From Oasisia sp. SBJ-2009 (lineage: Eukaryota > Annelida > Polychaeta > Sabellida > Siboglinidae): a DNA stretch of 64,000 bases. Numbering within the stretch: the stretch's first letter is position 1; each line of letters starts with the position of its first letter. The notes below the pieces were generated by a model. The model saw only the letters and a program-made list of their open reading frames with translations, searched no databases and had not been told where the DNA came from. Location: positions 51,005,824 through 51,069,823 of the forward strand of contig OZ024854.1 of the NCBI GenBank assembly GCA_964017155.1, given 5' to 3'. Shown one piece after another: positions 25,546 through 38,602 of this stretch. The translations under genes were made by a program, and so were the position numbers.

Positions 25546-28500
25546 GTATACTGTTTATTGTTAAGCCAAATAGAGTTATACTCTTAATACCAAAGCGGCA
25601 TTACATATTTCAAACAATGTGTATAATTATGACAATCTTTTTACATTTATGAAAACAATCAATTATGAAGTAAGTCGCCAAGCCTAAGACACAGCCGTCA
25701 ACCGCCCAGCCAACCGTGGACAGCAACAATTTTATAAATACACCCTCATTTCCATATACCTCATATTTTTTCGGGATTGGGGGCTTGTCCCCCTCCCTGT
25801 GACTACGTCACTAGTCCAAAATCTAGTCTAGACGCATGCAGGTTTACTAGGTACTTTAGAATGAATTCATTCAAATTTTCACACATTATACACATATAGT
25901 AACCGCACTCAGATAGCCGCTATATCGTGTTACTGTACTTAAGCTACTTGTTACGTTTAAATAGCAATTAATTCACACATTCGCACAATTAACATAGAAT
26001 TAACGTGGTACAGAAAGGTTAGTAACGAAACAAACAGGGGCGTAATCATTGCAACCGAAGTGTTACTATAGATTCCAGCAGGGGGCGCAACGGAGACGGG
26101 TTGAAATCTCGTTTAAGACTCGGTTCCGGCTACGCAAGATGCAACCGAGTGACAGTAGTGGTTAAATATTCGACTCTAATGCGTTCCCTTGAACAATTTA
26201 ACTTTATTTCAGGCATATGTGCTACTCAACAAAGACAACATGCCTGTTTTCATTATTGTGCTTTTCGTAACAGTGTAGGCTCCGATGCGTCCGTAGTTTA
26301 CCTTTATAATTGCGGCCTACTGATTTATGTCTGTTGTGATCGTGACTTGAGTCGACATGCCTTGGAATGGAATGGACATGACGAACGCTTGCCATTTGCG
26401 AAGAGGTGTTGTCAAAAATGATTGCCCTTACAAAGTATATAAGGAAAGGGTAAGATTGAAATTTTGCAACGACGCACCGTTGCGTTGGCGTTGTTGTCAG
26501 CGATTATAACCCACCCCGTTTGAAAACGTCAGAAAACATACAACTCTCAACTAGAATCGGGAATGTACGAGTTCCGTTTGAAAGTACTTTCAACAGTGTG
26601 CACTATCGTATCGCAGACTAGCTGTCTATCTTCCATTAATGACCATTGGTCAAGCAGCTAAACAGTATTGCCATACGGGTTTGAGAAATGGGATCCGAGA
26701 AATGGCAGTGAGATTCTAGCAGAGGCATTGACTGAGTTCATGACCAGATTTTTTCAGCAGTGAATTCTCAATCAGTCTATGACTATGTGGGGGTCTTTTA
26801 TTTCCCGGCACATACACCAGACGGAAGGGACCAGCAACTTTTATGGTTATTTCTGAAACACACAGGCAGTGTAATGTGCGCAAAATTTGCCGAAGTTTGA
26901 CACAGTAGCCAAACTGGGACCTGCCAAACCAACGCCCAGTCGACACCATTGTAATGTTTGACCAGATTATAGTAAGAATGCCCCAGTGTCTTGGTTGGTA
27001 CATTGCGAGCAAGTGGTTGGTGTATTTGGACTAGGCAGTTGGTGCATTCATACAGAGGTGTATTACGAGTCTGACCATGTCCTGTTTGAACACTGGTTTC
27101 TCAAAATGATGGTCCATCACTTGACCACTGTCTCCACAACCTAATTATACAGTGTTTCACCTGAGTAAAATGAGGGGCGGGGTGGTAGGATGGGCTGAGC
27201 AAACACTGAATGCGTGATGCGATGCATTTTAGATCCAGGGGGCATAGCAACCTAGAACTATTTTTAAAAGTATTTCAAAAATGGTCCATTATGAAGGGTG
27301 TTTTAACCTAATCCATAGGAAATAGAGAGAAAACAAATGCATAACCATGTTTATAGCAATAAATAGCTATGAGATGGCAATGCTAGCTTATTTGGAGCAA
27401 AATGGCGTAGAAAAACAGTGAGTTGGCCCACCCCATATAGCATAAAGCACTGTAATTACCTTTGGGTTTTTGCAAATTAATATAAACATTGCTGTGTCAC
27501 AGTTGACAAAATTGGGCGTTGTCAATGTCATAGTACTTACACTAGTTACCTACTAAAATTTGGAACTTTGCCCCCAAACCAAACTAGTTAGAATCTCACA
27601 AGATTTGACTGTTAACCCTGTAGATTAATGTATAAGATTATAAAATACATAGACCGTCTGTTTATAAATGATTCGTAATGTATTGACTATTGAATGTGAT
27701 TACGTAAAATTTACATTAATAACCATCAGTCTTTGGTTAATAACCAAAAGATGGTTAATGCTATCATTTCTGTAATAATGACAAATTGTTTGTTTGAAAA
27801 GTAAGAAACAATTTCTCAAAATCTACTCTTACATTTTTTTCTCTCCATAATATGCAATAAATAAGTGGTAGGAAGTTACCTGGTACTAATTAACACAGAT
27901 ATATTTCATAACCATTTCTTAATATATTAATGAAGCACAGGAGGTGATCATCAGATGAGTGATGCAGTTAAATTTGACAACTTGAAAGAAAGGTAGAAAA
28001 GTTGTTGAAATTCCTACGCATGTCAAAATATTCACAAATGTATTTTCTACTAATGTTTGTACTTATGCAAGCTGTCCACTACTGATCAATGGATATGTAA
28101 CACATTAGACAATTGTTCAAAACATTGGGCTGTTTAAATACTTAATGTTGTTTTTCTGAGTATATGTTGCGCCTACTGTTGGGTGGTTTTTTTCTTCTCG
28201 TGATATATGCAGTGTACAGACACTTTTAATTCCACCTAGATTGCATCTAGATGCAATGAAACCTGAGTGCAAACTGCAGATATGTTACAAGGACACCTGA
28301 AAGTCATGTGTATTCCATCACTTCTCATGTGTCATGACTTACTCAATAAATCACACTCTTACACGTAAAAATGTTATACGATTGTGGTAATAATACAGAA
28401 ATAAATTACAAGTGTTCGTGGCACTTTACAGCAAGTAAAACCCACGATATAAGGCATATATACAAGCAATAACAATTATGCACGAGGCTGATCACAGCAG

Positions 28501-28570
28501 TTTCTATGCCCACGTTAGTAAGTAGTTGTTATGTCAGCACCTTGTAGCTGTCTCGCAACGGTAATGTTTG
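25546..28570. other. Long stretch without recognisable genes
   Basis: Scattered open frames (e.g. 26101-26421 plus, 26716-27012 minus) show no family motifs and have no support. The sequence is unique-looking within the window. Confidence 0.5.
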
Positions 28571-28574
28571 TTAT

Positions 28575-28575
<1 letters not shown>

Positions 28576-28615
<40 letters not shown>

Positions 28616-29216
28616 CTTTATTGTCCTTAAAAAGGATATGCATTGTACAACTCATGATCTACAATATATGGGATGGTCACAACAAAATGCAAGTGAATTC
28701 CAGATGTATCCACTATAAGAACAGTTCAACCGGTTGACAGCAATATGAATCATTTAGCATTCAACATTCTAATGGCCACAGGCACAAAACTCCTGCTATA
28801 GCGAGATGTTTTACATTTTATACAACGGTATCTCCTTCGAGACGGAAGTACATGGAAGAACGTAGAGAGCGGGTGATCAGACTCAGTAGCGACAGCACGA
28901 GCTTTCTTCAAAATTGCATGGTCGATTATTTCGGAGAGCATTGGTGTAGGTAAGCCAATGATCTTGGCGGAAACGTGTGAGATTTTCAGAAGCCTGTTAC
29001 GGTTTTTCACCGAAAGAGCAGGGTAGTAACAAATGCTGCAGTAGGTTATGAGAGGCTCAATTATGCTACGGTAAAGACGTAGAAGAAGTAGTGGATCAAC
29101 GTAGAAAGCTCGTAACTTTCGAAGAACGTGCAGTCGCTGCTGAGACTTTTTCTGCACGGCTGTAACATGCTTTGTAAATGACAATTTATCATCTAAGATG
29201 TTATGTTGAGGCAAAT
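28576..29216 (-). pseudogene. LINE 3' end (RT thumb/C-terminus) with (AATC)n tail
   Basis: Same LINE family as 23205-24262, opposite strand. LSFTKHVTAVQKKSQQRLHV through PSRRRYRCIKCKTSR at 29214-28750, then the 3' UTR (ATCCTTTTTAAGGACAATA on the minus strand) and the tetranucleotide tail at 28576-28615. The 5' truncation is just before the KLSFTKH motif. The left edge of the 12-13 kb duplication (29002) cuts through it, so its 5' part is also found at 41311-41523. Confidence 0.9.
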
Positions 29217-30799
29217 TGCAGTTTTGTGGTGTATCAATGTTTTAAATCCTGACACTCAGGACAAAGTGCACAGTGTGACTGTCTACAGACGAGCCTGAGT
29301 CAAGGACGTGGGAAACAACCACCTTAGGTAATATTGGGTATCAAAGTGATTCGAAGCATTTCATAAAACAAACATGACCGTTGTATTAAATAAATGTATT
29401 ACATGCAGGGTGCGAAATAAGGCCGGGTCAATCATCAGGGACGAGTAGGTTTAGAGTTTGGCTACTAAGAGCAGTACTTTTAAATATTAAAAACATACGC
29501 AGGACTAGTTGTCTATAAAATGACGGACTACCAGCTAGCTAGAGTAGAAGTATCGTGCACCCTGACACGTGTATATAGTTGTATGTGCTTTGCCCCCATC
29601 CCCAACTGGTTTGTGGTAATTGTATTGTTTATTAAGCATTTAATAATAATAACAATTAACTTTATAGGTTGAACAAAACACAACTTTAGTAGTAATTAGG
29701 AAGTACTCAGCATAATTTTATATTAATTACAGATAATTACTATTAAATATTTCAGTCAGGAATATCAGATTCGAGATTCAGCTTTTGTACCAAATATTGA
29801 TTACCGGTAGGCGAATCTCGTTACTTTTAACGCAAGGCATCATATCAGTAAAGACAAAATCCCGCGTACTATTATCAATTGGTAAACGTTGCGTTCCGTT
29901 TCTAACATAAAGTTGACAATTTATAATTGTTTTGTTTGTTGTAAAAGATGCATATTGTTGTTCAAATGTCAATACAATACGACGATGTGCACAAACATAT
30001 CGTAAGTTCGGAATCCATGGAATTTATGACGTGACCGAGTGTTTGTTAGGCAACATGTCACGTAATGACTACGATAATTAATAATGTAGACTATAATGTA
30101 TACTATGCTACATGTATTGCGACGCTCAGCATTTTGGAGTTATTTCATAAAATTATGTTCTCAGTACACAAAAACTATCGGCCATTATTAACGAGTATCC
30201 ATCATATCCTACCGTTGATAATAAATCTCCATTCAGTTTAAAATATTTTGCAACATAATTATTCCTTTCGGTGTATACTTTCCCTGATATAATTTGGTTT
30301 GTGTATCGAATGTCCAACATCGGTTATCTCGTACATATTTTTCACGAATACACGCGACTGAATGTTCTAGCCTTTCACAAGCGGTGTACAATCCAGTCGT
30401 GGTTTCAGCCTGGACTTGACACTCGTTAGGTTGATTATAGTCAACTATTGTTTCTACAACAACAAAAACGAATTCTTATATAGTTGAGTGTATGTGTGTG
30501 CTATACGTATACGCACAGGGCACGTTTGAGGCTTAGACAAACAAAAATGTTAATAATATTAATAAAATATAAAATGTTCTGTATCGCCAGATGTATAAAT
30601 GTTCGATGCGTTTTACAATACCTAATACATCCTGATCATTAATTTAAATTAGCAGTAGTAAGACGGACATTTAAACTAACAATTATATAAATAGTTATAA
30701 AATATTAATAAATATATTTTATCTGTTATATGAAATAAACTAATTGAAATAAGATGGCAAGAAACTACCTTAATATGAACACAGTACAATATAACACAG
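29217..30799. other. Non-coding part of copy A; short conserved frame at 29778-29972
   Basis: The minus-strand frame here encodes NCQLYVRNGTQRLPIDNSTR and CVKSNEIRLPVINIWYK. The copy-B counterpart (42740-43009) continues further, because copy A lacks about 745 bp at 29784. No family is recognised, and it may be chance. Confidence 0.35.
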
Positions 30800-31010
30800 T
30801 TAAAGGAACCAAACGGGAAAAGTTACATGCTATGCACGTGAAAGAGTTAATACAAACGAACTATTTTGAACGGTAATCAATTTTTTAACGTCAGTGGCGT
30901 ACTGGTAAAATAATTTCAAACTGGACAACTTTACTGAAATCAGCGACTCCGTGAAGGCTTCCATTTCACGCTGCCTCTTTTTACTAATAATGTCCTGTCA
31001 GCATTTAACT
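30800..31010 (+). mobile_element. One end of a TTAA-flanked (Kolobok-like) element, copy A
   Basis: TTAAAGGAACCAAACGGGAA followed, about 90 bp in, by CAATTTTTTAACGTCAGTGG. This aligns with the left end of the THAP-bearing element at 57706 (TTAAAGGACCAAAAAGGC...CAATTTTTTAACGTCAGCGG) and stays alignable to GTGAAGG at about 30953. No opposite terminus was found, so it is truncated or solo. Confidence 0.6.
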
Positions 31011-31199
31011 TTAACTTATTCTGAGCCATCCAATGGACAGTTTCATACAGGCAATTCCTGTGCTCGACTCAGCACCATTAGACAGAGATATAACAACTAA
31101 TTGTATGGTAGTTTGTCGTATCCAACAATGACATTGCCGTGCTAGTCATCTGTGTCCTCGAGTGGTTATGTAGGCCAATGGTGGGCAATGGGCATACGT

Positions 31200-31665
31200 G
31201 GCCTATCACAAGTCGGGCAAGGGAAGTCAGTTGTAGCTGGTGCTAATTATGTTGCTGTCCGGTGTCGTCTGTCCCTGGCATCTTATTTCTGGTGTTGGCA
31301 GTGTCTGCAACAAAGTCGTGGCAAGCAGTTGTTGTGAGGACTCGGCAATGTCATTTGCCAGCTGCTGCGCTCTCGAATACTTATAGACGGATGCCAGTGC
31401 AATGGAGGTTGCCCTTGGTGAAGTCGTAATCGTTTGTGGGGTCGCCCCATCTATGTAGCCGTCAAAGAACCAGCCGTAGAGAAGCTGTCGGGACATCATT
31501 GTCTCATCCACAAGGAGGACATGCTCGGTATATTGTAAGTGGGCTCTCGTAATCGTCATCTCGATGCTTGTAGTATGCGCTCTCTCAAAGACGTCATGGT
31601 TTGTCATCCGGTCTTGCAGCGGATATGCAGTATTGACGTAATCGAGGTTGCAAAAATTAGCCAAC
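31200..31665 (-). pseudogene. Degenerate LINE RT C-terminal region
   Basis: Minus-strand peptide DRMTNHDVFERAHTTSIEMT, then AHLQYTEHVLLVDETMMSRQ and LLYGWFFDGYIDGA. It matches in order the LRWxGHVxRMxxxRxPRQLLYG motif near the C-terminus of many metazoan non-LTR elements. After a frameshift come TKGNLHCTGIRL and FESAAAGK-like pieces consistent with the same domain. It is repeated in copy B at 44250-44710. Confidence 0.65.
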
Positions 31666-31744
31666 AGGATACTATCGGGTGGGTTTGGCGCGTAACGTTC
31701 ACCCCCAATCTAGATACTGACTAGCTTCCATTATTTTTCAGCTT

Positions 31745-32230
31745 CGGCCTAATTTGCAACATTTGGAACGTTTGGAAAATATGGAACATTTGGAACAAAT
31801 TTGGAACATTTGGGAAAATTTGGAACAAATTTGGAACAAATTTGAAACATTTGGAACATTTGGAAAAATATTGGAACATTTGGAACAAATTTGGAACATT
31901 TGGAAAAAAATTGGAACAAATTTAGAGCATTTGGAAAAAATATGGAACAAATTTGGAACAAAATTTGGAACAAATTTGGAACAAATTTGGAACAAATTTG
32001 GAACAAATTTGGAACAAATTTGGAACAAATTTGGAACAAATTTGGAACAAATTTGGAACAAATTTGGAACAAATTTGAAACATTTGGAACATTTGGAAAA
32101 ATATTGGAACATTTGGAACAAATTTGGAACATTTGGAAAAAAATTGCAACAAATTTAGAGCATTTGGAAAAAATATGGAATAAATTTAGAACATTTGGAA
32201 CAAAATTTGGAACAAATTTGGAACCTCTCC
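31745..32230. repeat. TTTGGAACAAA minisatellite (copy A)
   Basis: About 40 units built from TTTGGAACAAA (11 bp) and TTTGGAACA (9 bp), with the pure 11-bp core at about 31960-32075. The open frames over it (Phe-Gln-Ile-Cys-Ser-Lys or Gly-Thr-Asn-Leu-Glu repeats) are repeat translations. Confidence 0.95.
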
Positions 32231-32459
32231 TGTCGACGGCGGTAGAAAAACCAACAAAAAATCCGCCAATTTATCTCACAGTGCGGCGCCACTTTAATGC
32301 ACCCTCACTCGAGCGCCGGTAGGTCCGCCATTTTCAATCCATTTTCACTCCTCCTCTTACGCTAACATTTCGACGTTTTTATGCAAATGCCCCACGGCAC
32401 GCTTCTTCCTTGCTCCTCAACGTATGTAATCGTCGAAGAGCGCGTCCAAAAATTCCGCC

Positions 32460-33055
32460 GCAAACTACTTTTATTCTTCAAAAGTCTTCGGTATGATCAA
32501 ACGAACCCTCGGATCATGCAAATCTGATATAAAAGAAACTGCCTATAACATGCTAGTCCAACCAAACCTTGAATATGCCTCTCCTGTGTGTAATCCACAC
32601 ACCATTAGCCAAATTAAACATCTTGAAAAGCTACAGCACTGTGCAGCCAGATTTGTCAAAAACGACCATCGACGTCAAACAGTCACAACAGACCTAATAG
32701 CCACCCTTGGATGGCCCACTCTTGAGCGACGCCGGATTATCAAACAAGCCATAAAATTTGACATACTTTTAAATAACATAATCAACATCACACCACCACC
32801 GGGCCTATTAAAACCATCAAAAAACCGTAGCCGTTACATAGTCGCCAGGTGCAGCATCAACACTGCAGTGTTCCCCTTTTACCCCCGACCAATTCGCATT
32901 TGGAATAGGATCCCACTACACATTACTGAAACAGAAATCCCTACAGCGTTTCAAGCAGCAATCACGAACCTCCCCTTCACAACACCCAATCACCTAAATT
33001 GCCTGTAAAACAAACAAACAAACAAACAAACAGACTATAACAAACAAACATACTA
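32460..33055 (+). pseudogene. LINE RT C-terminus with (AAAC)n tail (copy A)
   Basis: The 171-residue frame at 32493-33008 includes LGSCKSDIKETAYNMLVQPN, EYASPVCNPHT, LEKLQHCAARFVKNDHRR, IATLGWPTLERRR and IRIWNRIPLHI. This is the C-terminal part of a Jockey/CR1-group RT. It stops just before CAAACAAACAAAC repeats, the expected 3' tail. 5'-truncated; the retained part is intact. Confidence 0.9.
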
Positions 33056-33334
33056 CCTAACGCATGCGCACAAGAATCACTAACAACTCCTGCGTTAACC
33101 CACGTTTGGGCTGTTTGGAGTAAACTACCTGAGACCTAAGATCCCTGATGTTGCAGGGTCATGGTGATTGATGAGATAATTTCAGGAAACGTTCTGAAAA
33201 TGTTTGTTGGTTATTGAGGAATGTTGAAAAGGACGTCTGTAGCGGAAAAAAACGTAGTCTCGTCTCGCATGTATTCCAATACACACATGCGGGCGTGCAC
33301 AAACACGTGCAATCTATTGTACACACGCATGTAA

Positions 33335-33480
33335 AGGTAAAGGTAAGTTCTTATTTAGCGCAGTATCCAGTCCTCGTGACTGCAAATGCGCTTCACACTA
33401 CGTCCATGGCAGACATGTATAATTAATGACTTCTCAATTTGACTGAGAAGCATTCGGCCATATATAGAATATATTCTTCA
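33335..33480 (-). mobile_element. SINE fragment (copy A)
   Basis: Inverse of the SINE tail seen at 17750-17816: AAGTTCTTATTTAGCGCAGT, ATCCAGTCCTC, then a GGCAGACATG and CTGAGAAGCATTCGGCC body. 5' part missing. Confidence 0.65.
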
Positions 33481-34009
33481 TGTAATCTATACTGAGTCTT
33501 GCAAACATTCAGCGGCGCCGTGTTGTCTCCAGATTTTAAAATCTGACGAGCGAGAAACTGTAAACGTCGCTGCGAAAAGTGTCAACACCTCCCAGTCTGA
33601 TAGGTGACCTATCGTGTCCTGCTGAAGTTACGTCTCAACCCTCCCAATTTTAGGTATGTCCCCCATAAGACTACGCAGCTGTTTTTATGTAGCCGGCGGA
33701 GTATCACAGTTGCCAAACCGTGACCGATGTCGGTGAGTTTTCTTTGTATCGGTACAGGTGTCAATTATTTGGTGATGTCATCACGATGAATTCTTCGCTG
33801 GTTTTAGCAGAAATTATGGGATATCAGATTGGAAAATAGATTCTTGGAAAATGTGGTATGGTAATTTTAAAACAATTTCTTGGCACATTTGTCAGTCCAA
33901 TATTTTAGGAAATGCTTTAAACATATTTTCTGGTTATGAGCCCGTATTTGTTCCTTACACACTCAGGTGGGCGTGCGTAAAAAACCCACTCTCTTGTACA
34001 CATGCATGC

Positions 34010-34260
34010 ATAGGTAAAGGTAAGTTCTTGTAAATTTTAGCGGAGTATCCAAATGAATGGCAAGGAATGGTAAAGCGCTCCATACTTTACTTTCCTGGCA
34101 GAGCTGTTCAATTAAGCACCATCTCAACTTGTCTAGAAAACATTCAGCCACGCAGTAATTAATGCGCCTAGGCTGTTCATACACATAAACACCACAGTCT
34201 ATAGCCACGCAATCCTTTATACAGCTGTGTGAACAAGAACAATGTAGGGTGAAATAACTT
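34010..34260 (-). mobile_element. SINE fragment (copy A)
   Basis: Inverse SINE with CTGGCAGAGCTGTTCAATTA, CATCTCAACTTGTCTAG, ACATTCAGCCACG and a degraded head. Repeated at 47190-47440. Confidence 0.65.
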
Positions 34261-34639
34261 CGCTCTGAATTTGTTCCGTGTTTGTACTGGCGGGATAGTT
34301 TCCAAAAACTCTACTTTCACCGGTAAAAGACAAGTGTTACAAAAAGACAAATGCACGCATGAACGCGCACGAGAACGTACACCCAAAGGAAACGTAAAAG
34401 TTGTCGCATGCGTATAAGGAGACAACGTTGCCAGGAAGGGGAGCATTGCGCAGCTGCGGGTTCGAACAATTAGCGGTCACGTGATTGCTATGTCCGCCCA
34501 ACAATGAGCAGGGTGTAAGTTGAATGCGGAGTCGAAATGGATTCGCGGAAGGTTAGTTATTTTCATTTTTCGTCGTTTTCTCTAACGTCGTCTGTATTGT
34601 TTCGTTCTTGATACAATTATCATGTATTCGTTTCAATGT

Positions 34640-35060
34640 TGTTGTAGTAATCGGCCACGATGACATCGATATGTGGACTACAAGCTCCACAAGGCGCGCG
34701 ACACGGCCATCGGATTGGAATTCGAAGAGGCTTTCGTAGCGAACGTCGATCGAACGTGAAGAGACTTCACATTCGGTTCGGATCAAGCTTAGGAAACGGC
34801 TGTTAAGCCTAAGTGCATGACAGTGACTTTATTCGTAATTATCGGACTTTAAATGGTAGCGTTTTAGAGGTGTAGATTGTTGTAAATTATTTTAGGTAAC
34901 CATGGTCGGGAGCAGAGTAAACTCCTTTCGCTGTTGAACCATTGGAAAATCACACATCCTCCTCCTCCAAAGGGGTTTGAGGTTGGGTGGCCGGCTTCCA
35001 GATTCATTCCATGGCTTACCAGCCGTCTTCAACTGTCAGTTATTTTAATAAGATATGTTT
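34640..35060 (+). pseudogene. Coding-like pair of segments, unknown family
   Basis: With small frameshifts the plus strand reads GHDDIDMV-YKL, then IGLEFEEAFVANVDRT, RDFTFGSDQA and ETAVKPK. About 100 bp later, after TTATTTTAG, it reads NHGREQSKLLSLLNHWKITH and FEVGWPASRF. The inverted counterpart at 39075-38700 (minus) encodes the same order with many amino-acid substitutions but preserved frame blocks (GLDFEDAFLANVDQRGRDV, SKLLSLLKHWEITPPPPRKW). That suggests real exons once under selection. I do not recognise the family. Confidence 0.45.
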
Positions 35061-35564
35061 ATATCTTATCAAAATGATTGATTAATTGGTGATTTTCGTC
35101 ATTCGATATATCATTTCGTTAAGTAATAAAACTAAAAACACAAAGAAATTATGTATTGTTTTTTAGAAACATTGTGTAAGCGAACGAAATATGTGTAGAC
35201 TTGTAGATTATAGGCACGAGCGAAATGACGAATGCCAAAATGCACCATAACAAACATTATAGAGGTGTAGTTCTTCATGCAATCTATTCTGAGTCTTGCA
35301 AACCTTGTGCCCGTTGATATGTGTGTACGAACTTCGCAGAGTGATAGCTCCCCGCGAATCCTCATCCATACGTTATATTCAACACAATGAAGTCCGAGAA
35401 AACACCAGGTCGATTGTAATACAATATTTCGGGACGGGTGAGGTCGTTAAGCTCAAAACGTTTTCATCAGAATAGAGTTGTGCTAATTAAAATTCACCCC
35501 ATTATGATGCTTAAGTTTACTTGTACACACATACAAATGTGTGTGAGTATGACTGTGTACAAGT

Positions 35565-35957
<393 letters not shown>

Positions 35958-36252
35958 AAGTTTACTTTATTTGTACCCACATTCATACTCACACACATTT
36001 TTATACAGACGGGACACACGCATACATGATACGATATTTCCATTGGATGTTTTAATAAATGTTCATTATAGCATTTTCACTGTCATTGCCGCAGCAAAGG
36101 TACACCAACAGGCATCGGTGCCCGCAGGGCCCGCGACTATTGTCCACAAGCCAGGGGTGGTGCATTAACCGATCAGAGAGTGTAATGATAGTGGTCATCA
36201 CGATGTGTGTTTAGGAGCCAGAATACTTTATTGTTGTTATGTGTTATTTATT

Positions 36253-36520
36253 TGTAGAGCGCAATGGCTTAGGGGTAGAGCTTCGGACTCTCGACTAAAA
36301 AACCCGGGTTCGAATCCTCTGCTGAGGTGTTAAAACCTTGCTCCAGTTTACTCAGCTGTATAAATGAGTACCAAAATTGACTATAGATATTGGTGGATAT
36401 GTGAGCAGCTTTCGCGCAATATTTGCAGCATATGGCTGGATGCTTCCCAGAGAAGTTGAGTCGGTGTTTGATTGATCAGGTCTGCCAGGGAAGTAAAGTG
36501 TTAACGCGGTTTGAGAATGA
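36253..36520 (+). mobile_element. tRNA-headed SINE with intact A and B boxes (copy A)
   Basis: GCGCAATGGCTTAGGGGTAG (A-box region) is followed 35 bp later by CCGGGTTCGAATCC (B box). Then comes the shared body CAGCTGTATAAATGAGTACC, GCATATGGCTGGATGCTTCC, CAGAGAAG, GATTGATCAGGTCTGCCAGG. The tail stops at about 36520. This is the clearest pol III promoter in the window, apart from its duplicate at 49480-49745. Confidence 0.85.
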
Positions 36521-36661
36521 AACAGTCACAGTGATGGAAAAATGACCTACCGCTGATCCACTTCCACTTCGTATACATCGTTGTTGGGCGGAAACCGCAA
36601 TGACGTTATCACTAATTGTGCTAACCCGCAGCTGCGTTGTGCGCAACTTCCTAACAACGTC

Positions 36662-36920
<259 letters not shown>

Positions 36921-38602
36921 TCTCAGTATTCAGATAAATGTTGCTCCTTGAGCCTCAGTAGTGATTAGTGCATTAATTTCTTCTTAATAAGTCACAGTTT
37001 TGTCTGCAAGAGGGCGATACTTTCGTATCGTTATGCTGATTTCCAGTAAATTCTGTAACTGTAAGACGATGTAAGACCACAATAAGGTGTTCGTCCGCCA
37101 TTACCCTTGCGACCAAAGAGTACCCTATAAAAACAGCATTATGCAGGTTGTCTGAATTTCTGTGAGCACATATGTAGTGTGGAGTGAGTAGAAATGATGT
37201 GTTTGTGCAGCGTTGCATCACAGGGACTGTGGCAATATAAGTGTGTATTACCAGTACTCACAGACTTATATCTACGCCAGTACTACAGTAAGCAGGAGGG
37301 GAGGGGAGGGCCAGGAGATGTGGCTTCTCTGGGAAGAGAAGGTATTACTTATGGAAATCTGACTGAATATTTATTTAACTGAAATGCTCAACAGTAATAG
37401 AAAATTAATAGCTCAATTAATATTCCATTTATTAGATTAGTAATAATATTGCCATTTCTATCTATCTAATATATTTGTTTGCAACAGTTCATTTAGAGAA
37501 AAAAAATTTAATCGTGAGAAGTACTAGTGAATACGATTACTTTGGTAATGTACTCGAGTACGAGTACGATTATTTTGCTTTGTACTCGAGTACGAGTACG
37601 ATTACTCAAAAAGTACTCATACTCGAGTATGAGTACGAGTACAGAGTACGATTACTCCATCTCTGTGTGCACGTGTGTTTGGAATAAGTACAGGGTGAAA
37701 CCGCTGTTGATTTCCCTACAGACGTCTATTTAAATGTTCATTCATATCAAAAAATATGTTCAGAGCGTTTCCTGGAATTATCACAACATCTATAACATGG
37801 ACTGACAAAAGTGCCCAGGAAAATTCTTTAAATTAGCGTACCACATGTTCCCAGAAATCTTTGTCCATCCTCTCATCCCATCATTTCTACTAGAACCGGA
37901 GAATAATTGGTCGTGATGACATCATCAATTACATGATACATGTATGAGTACAATGAAAATCAAGCGACATCTGTCTCGGGTTGACAGTTGGGATACCCCG
38001 CTGCTGCGCAATAATGGGGGACATACCTAACAATGGGAGGGCTGATTCGTAGCTTCAGCATGATACGACAGGTCCCCTATCGGAATGAGAGGTGTTGACA
38101 TTTTTCGCGGCGACGATTCCAGTTTCCGTTTGTCGGATGTTTTAATCAGGAGATAAGCCAGCGACGCGGCGGTGGTGGTAATGAATTTGATACATGTTCG
38201 CGGCGACTTTCAAGACACCTCAATGTCCATGGCGGGACGTATATGCGGTGGGGGCACTTCAGTTTCAAAGCGTTTATGGGATACGCTGTTCTAAAGAAAA
38301 CATAGTGTCTAACTTGCTCACCCTCCCCCGAAATATTGTATTACAACCGACCTTTTTTGTCGGACTTCGTTGTGTTGTGTATCACATATATGGATTAGGA
38401 TTCACGGTCAGCCCTCACTCTGCCAAGTTCTCAGCCACTGCTGAAATGCGCAGAATGTGTGCAAGACTCAGCACGAAGAACTATATGTGTGTAATGTTTG
38501 TCACGGTGCATTTTGGGATTCGTAATTTCCTCGCTTCGTTCGATTAAACAACGCTTCAGCACAAACAATATACAATTTCTATGTTTTTTTCAGTTTTATT
38601 GA

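Noticed and set aside
26101..27012. Frames of about 100 residues
   Set aside because: No recognisable motifs, no splice or homology support; compatible with chance.
31738..32322. Open frames of 76-143 residues on both strands, and a CRISPR-like regular array
   Set aside because: It is an 11/9-bp minisatellite without spacers; the frames are repeat translations. The same holds for 44788-45447.
32320..32500. GCGCCGG...CCGCCATTTT as a promoter for the LINE frame at 32493
   Set aside because: The frame is the C-terminal part of an RT, so a promoter there would be meaningless for the element.
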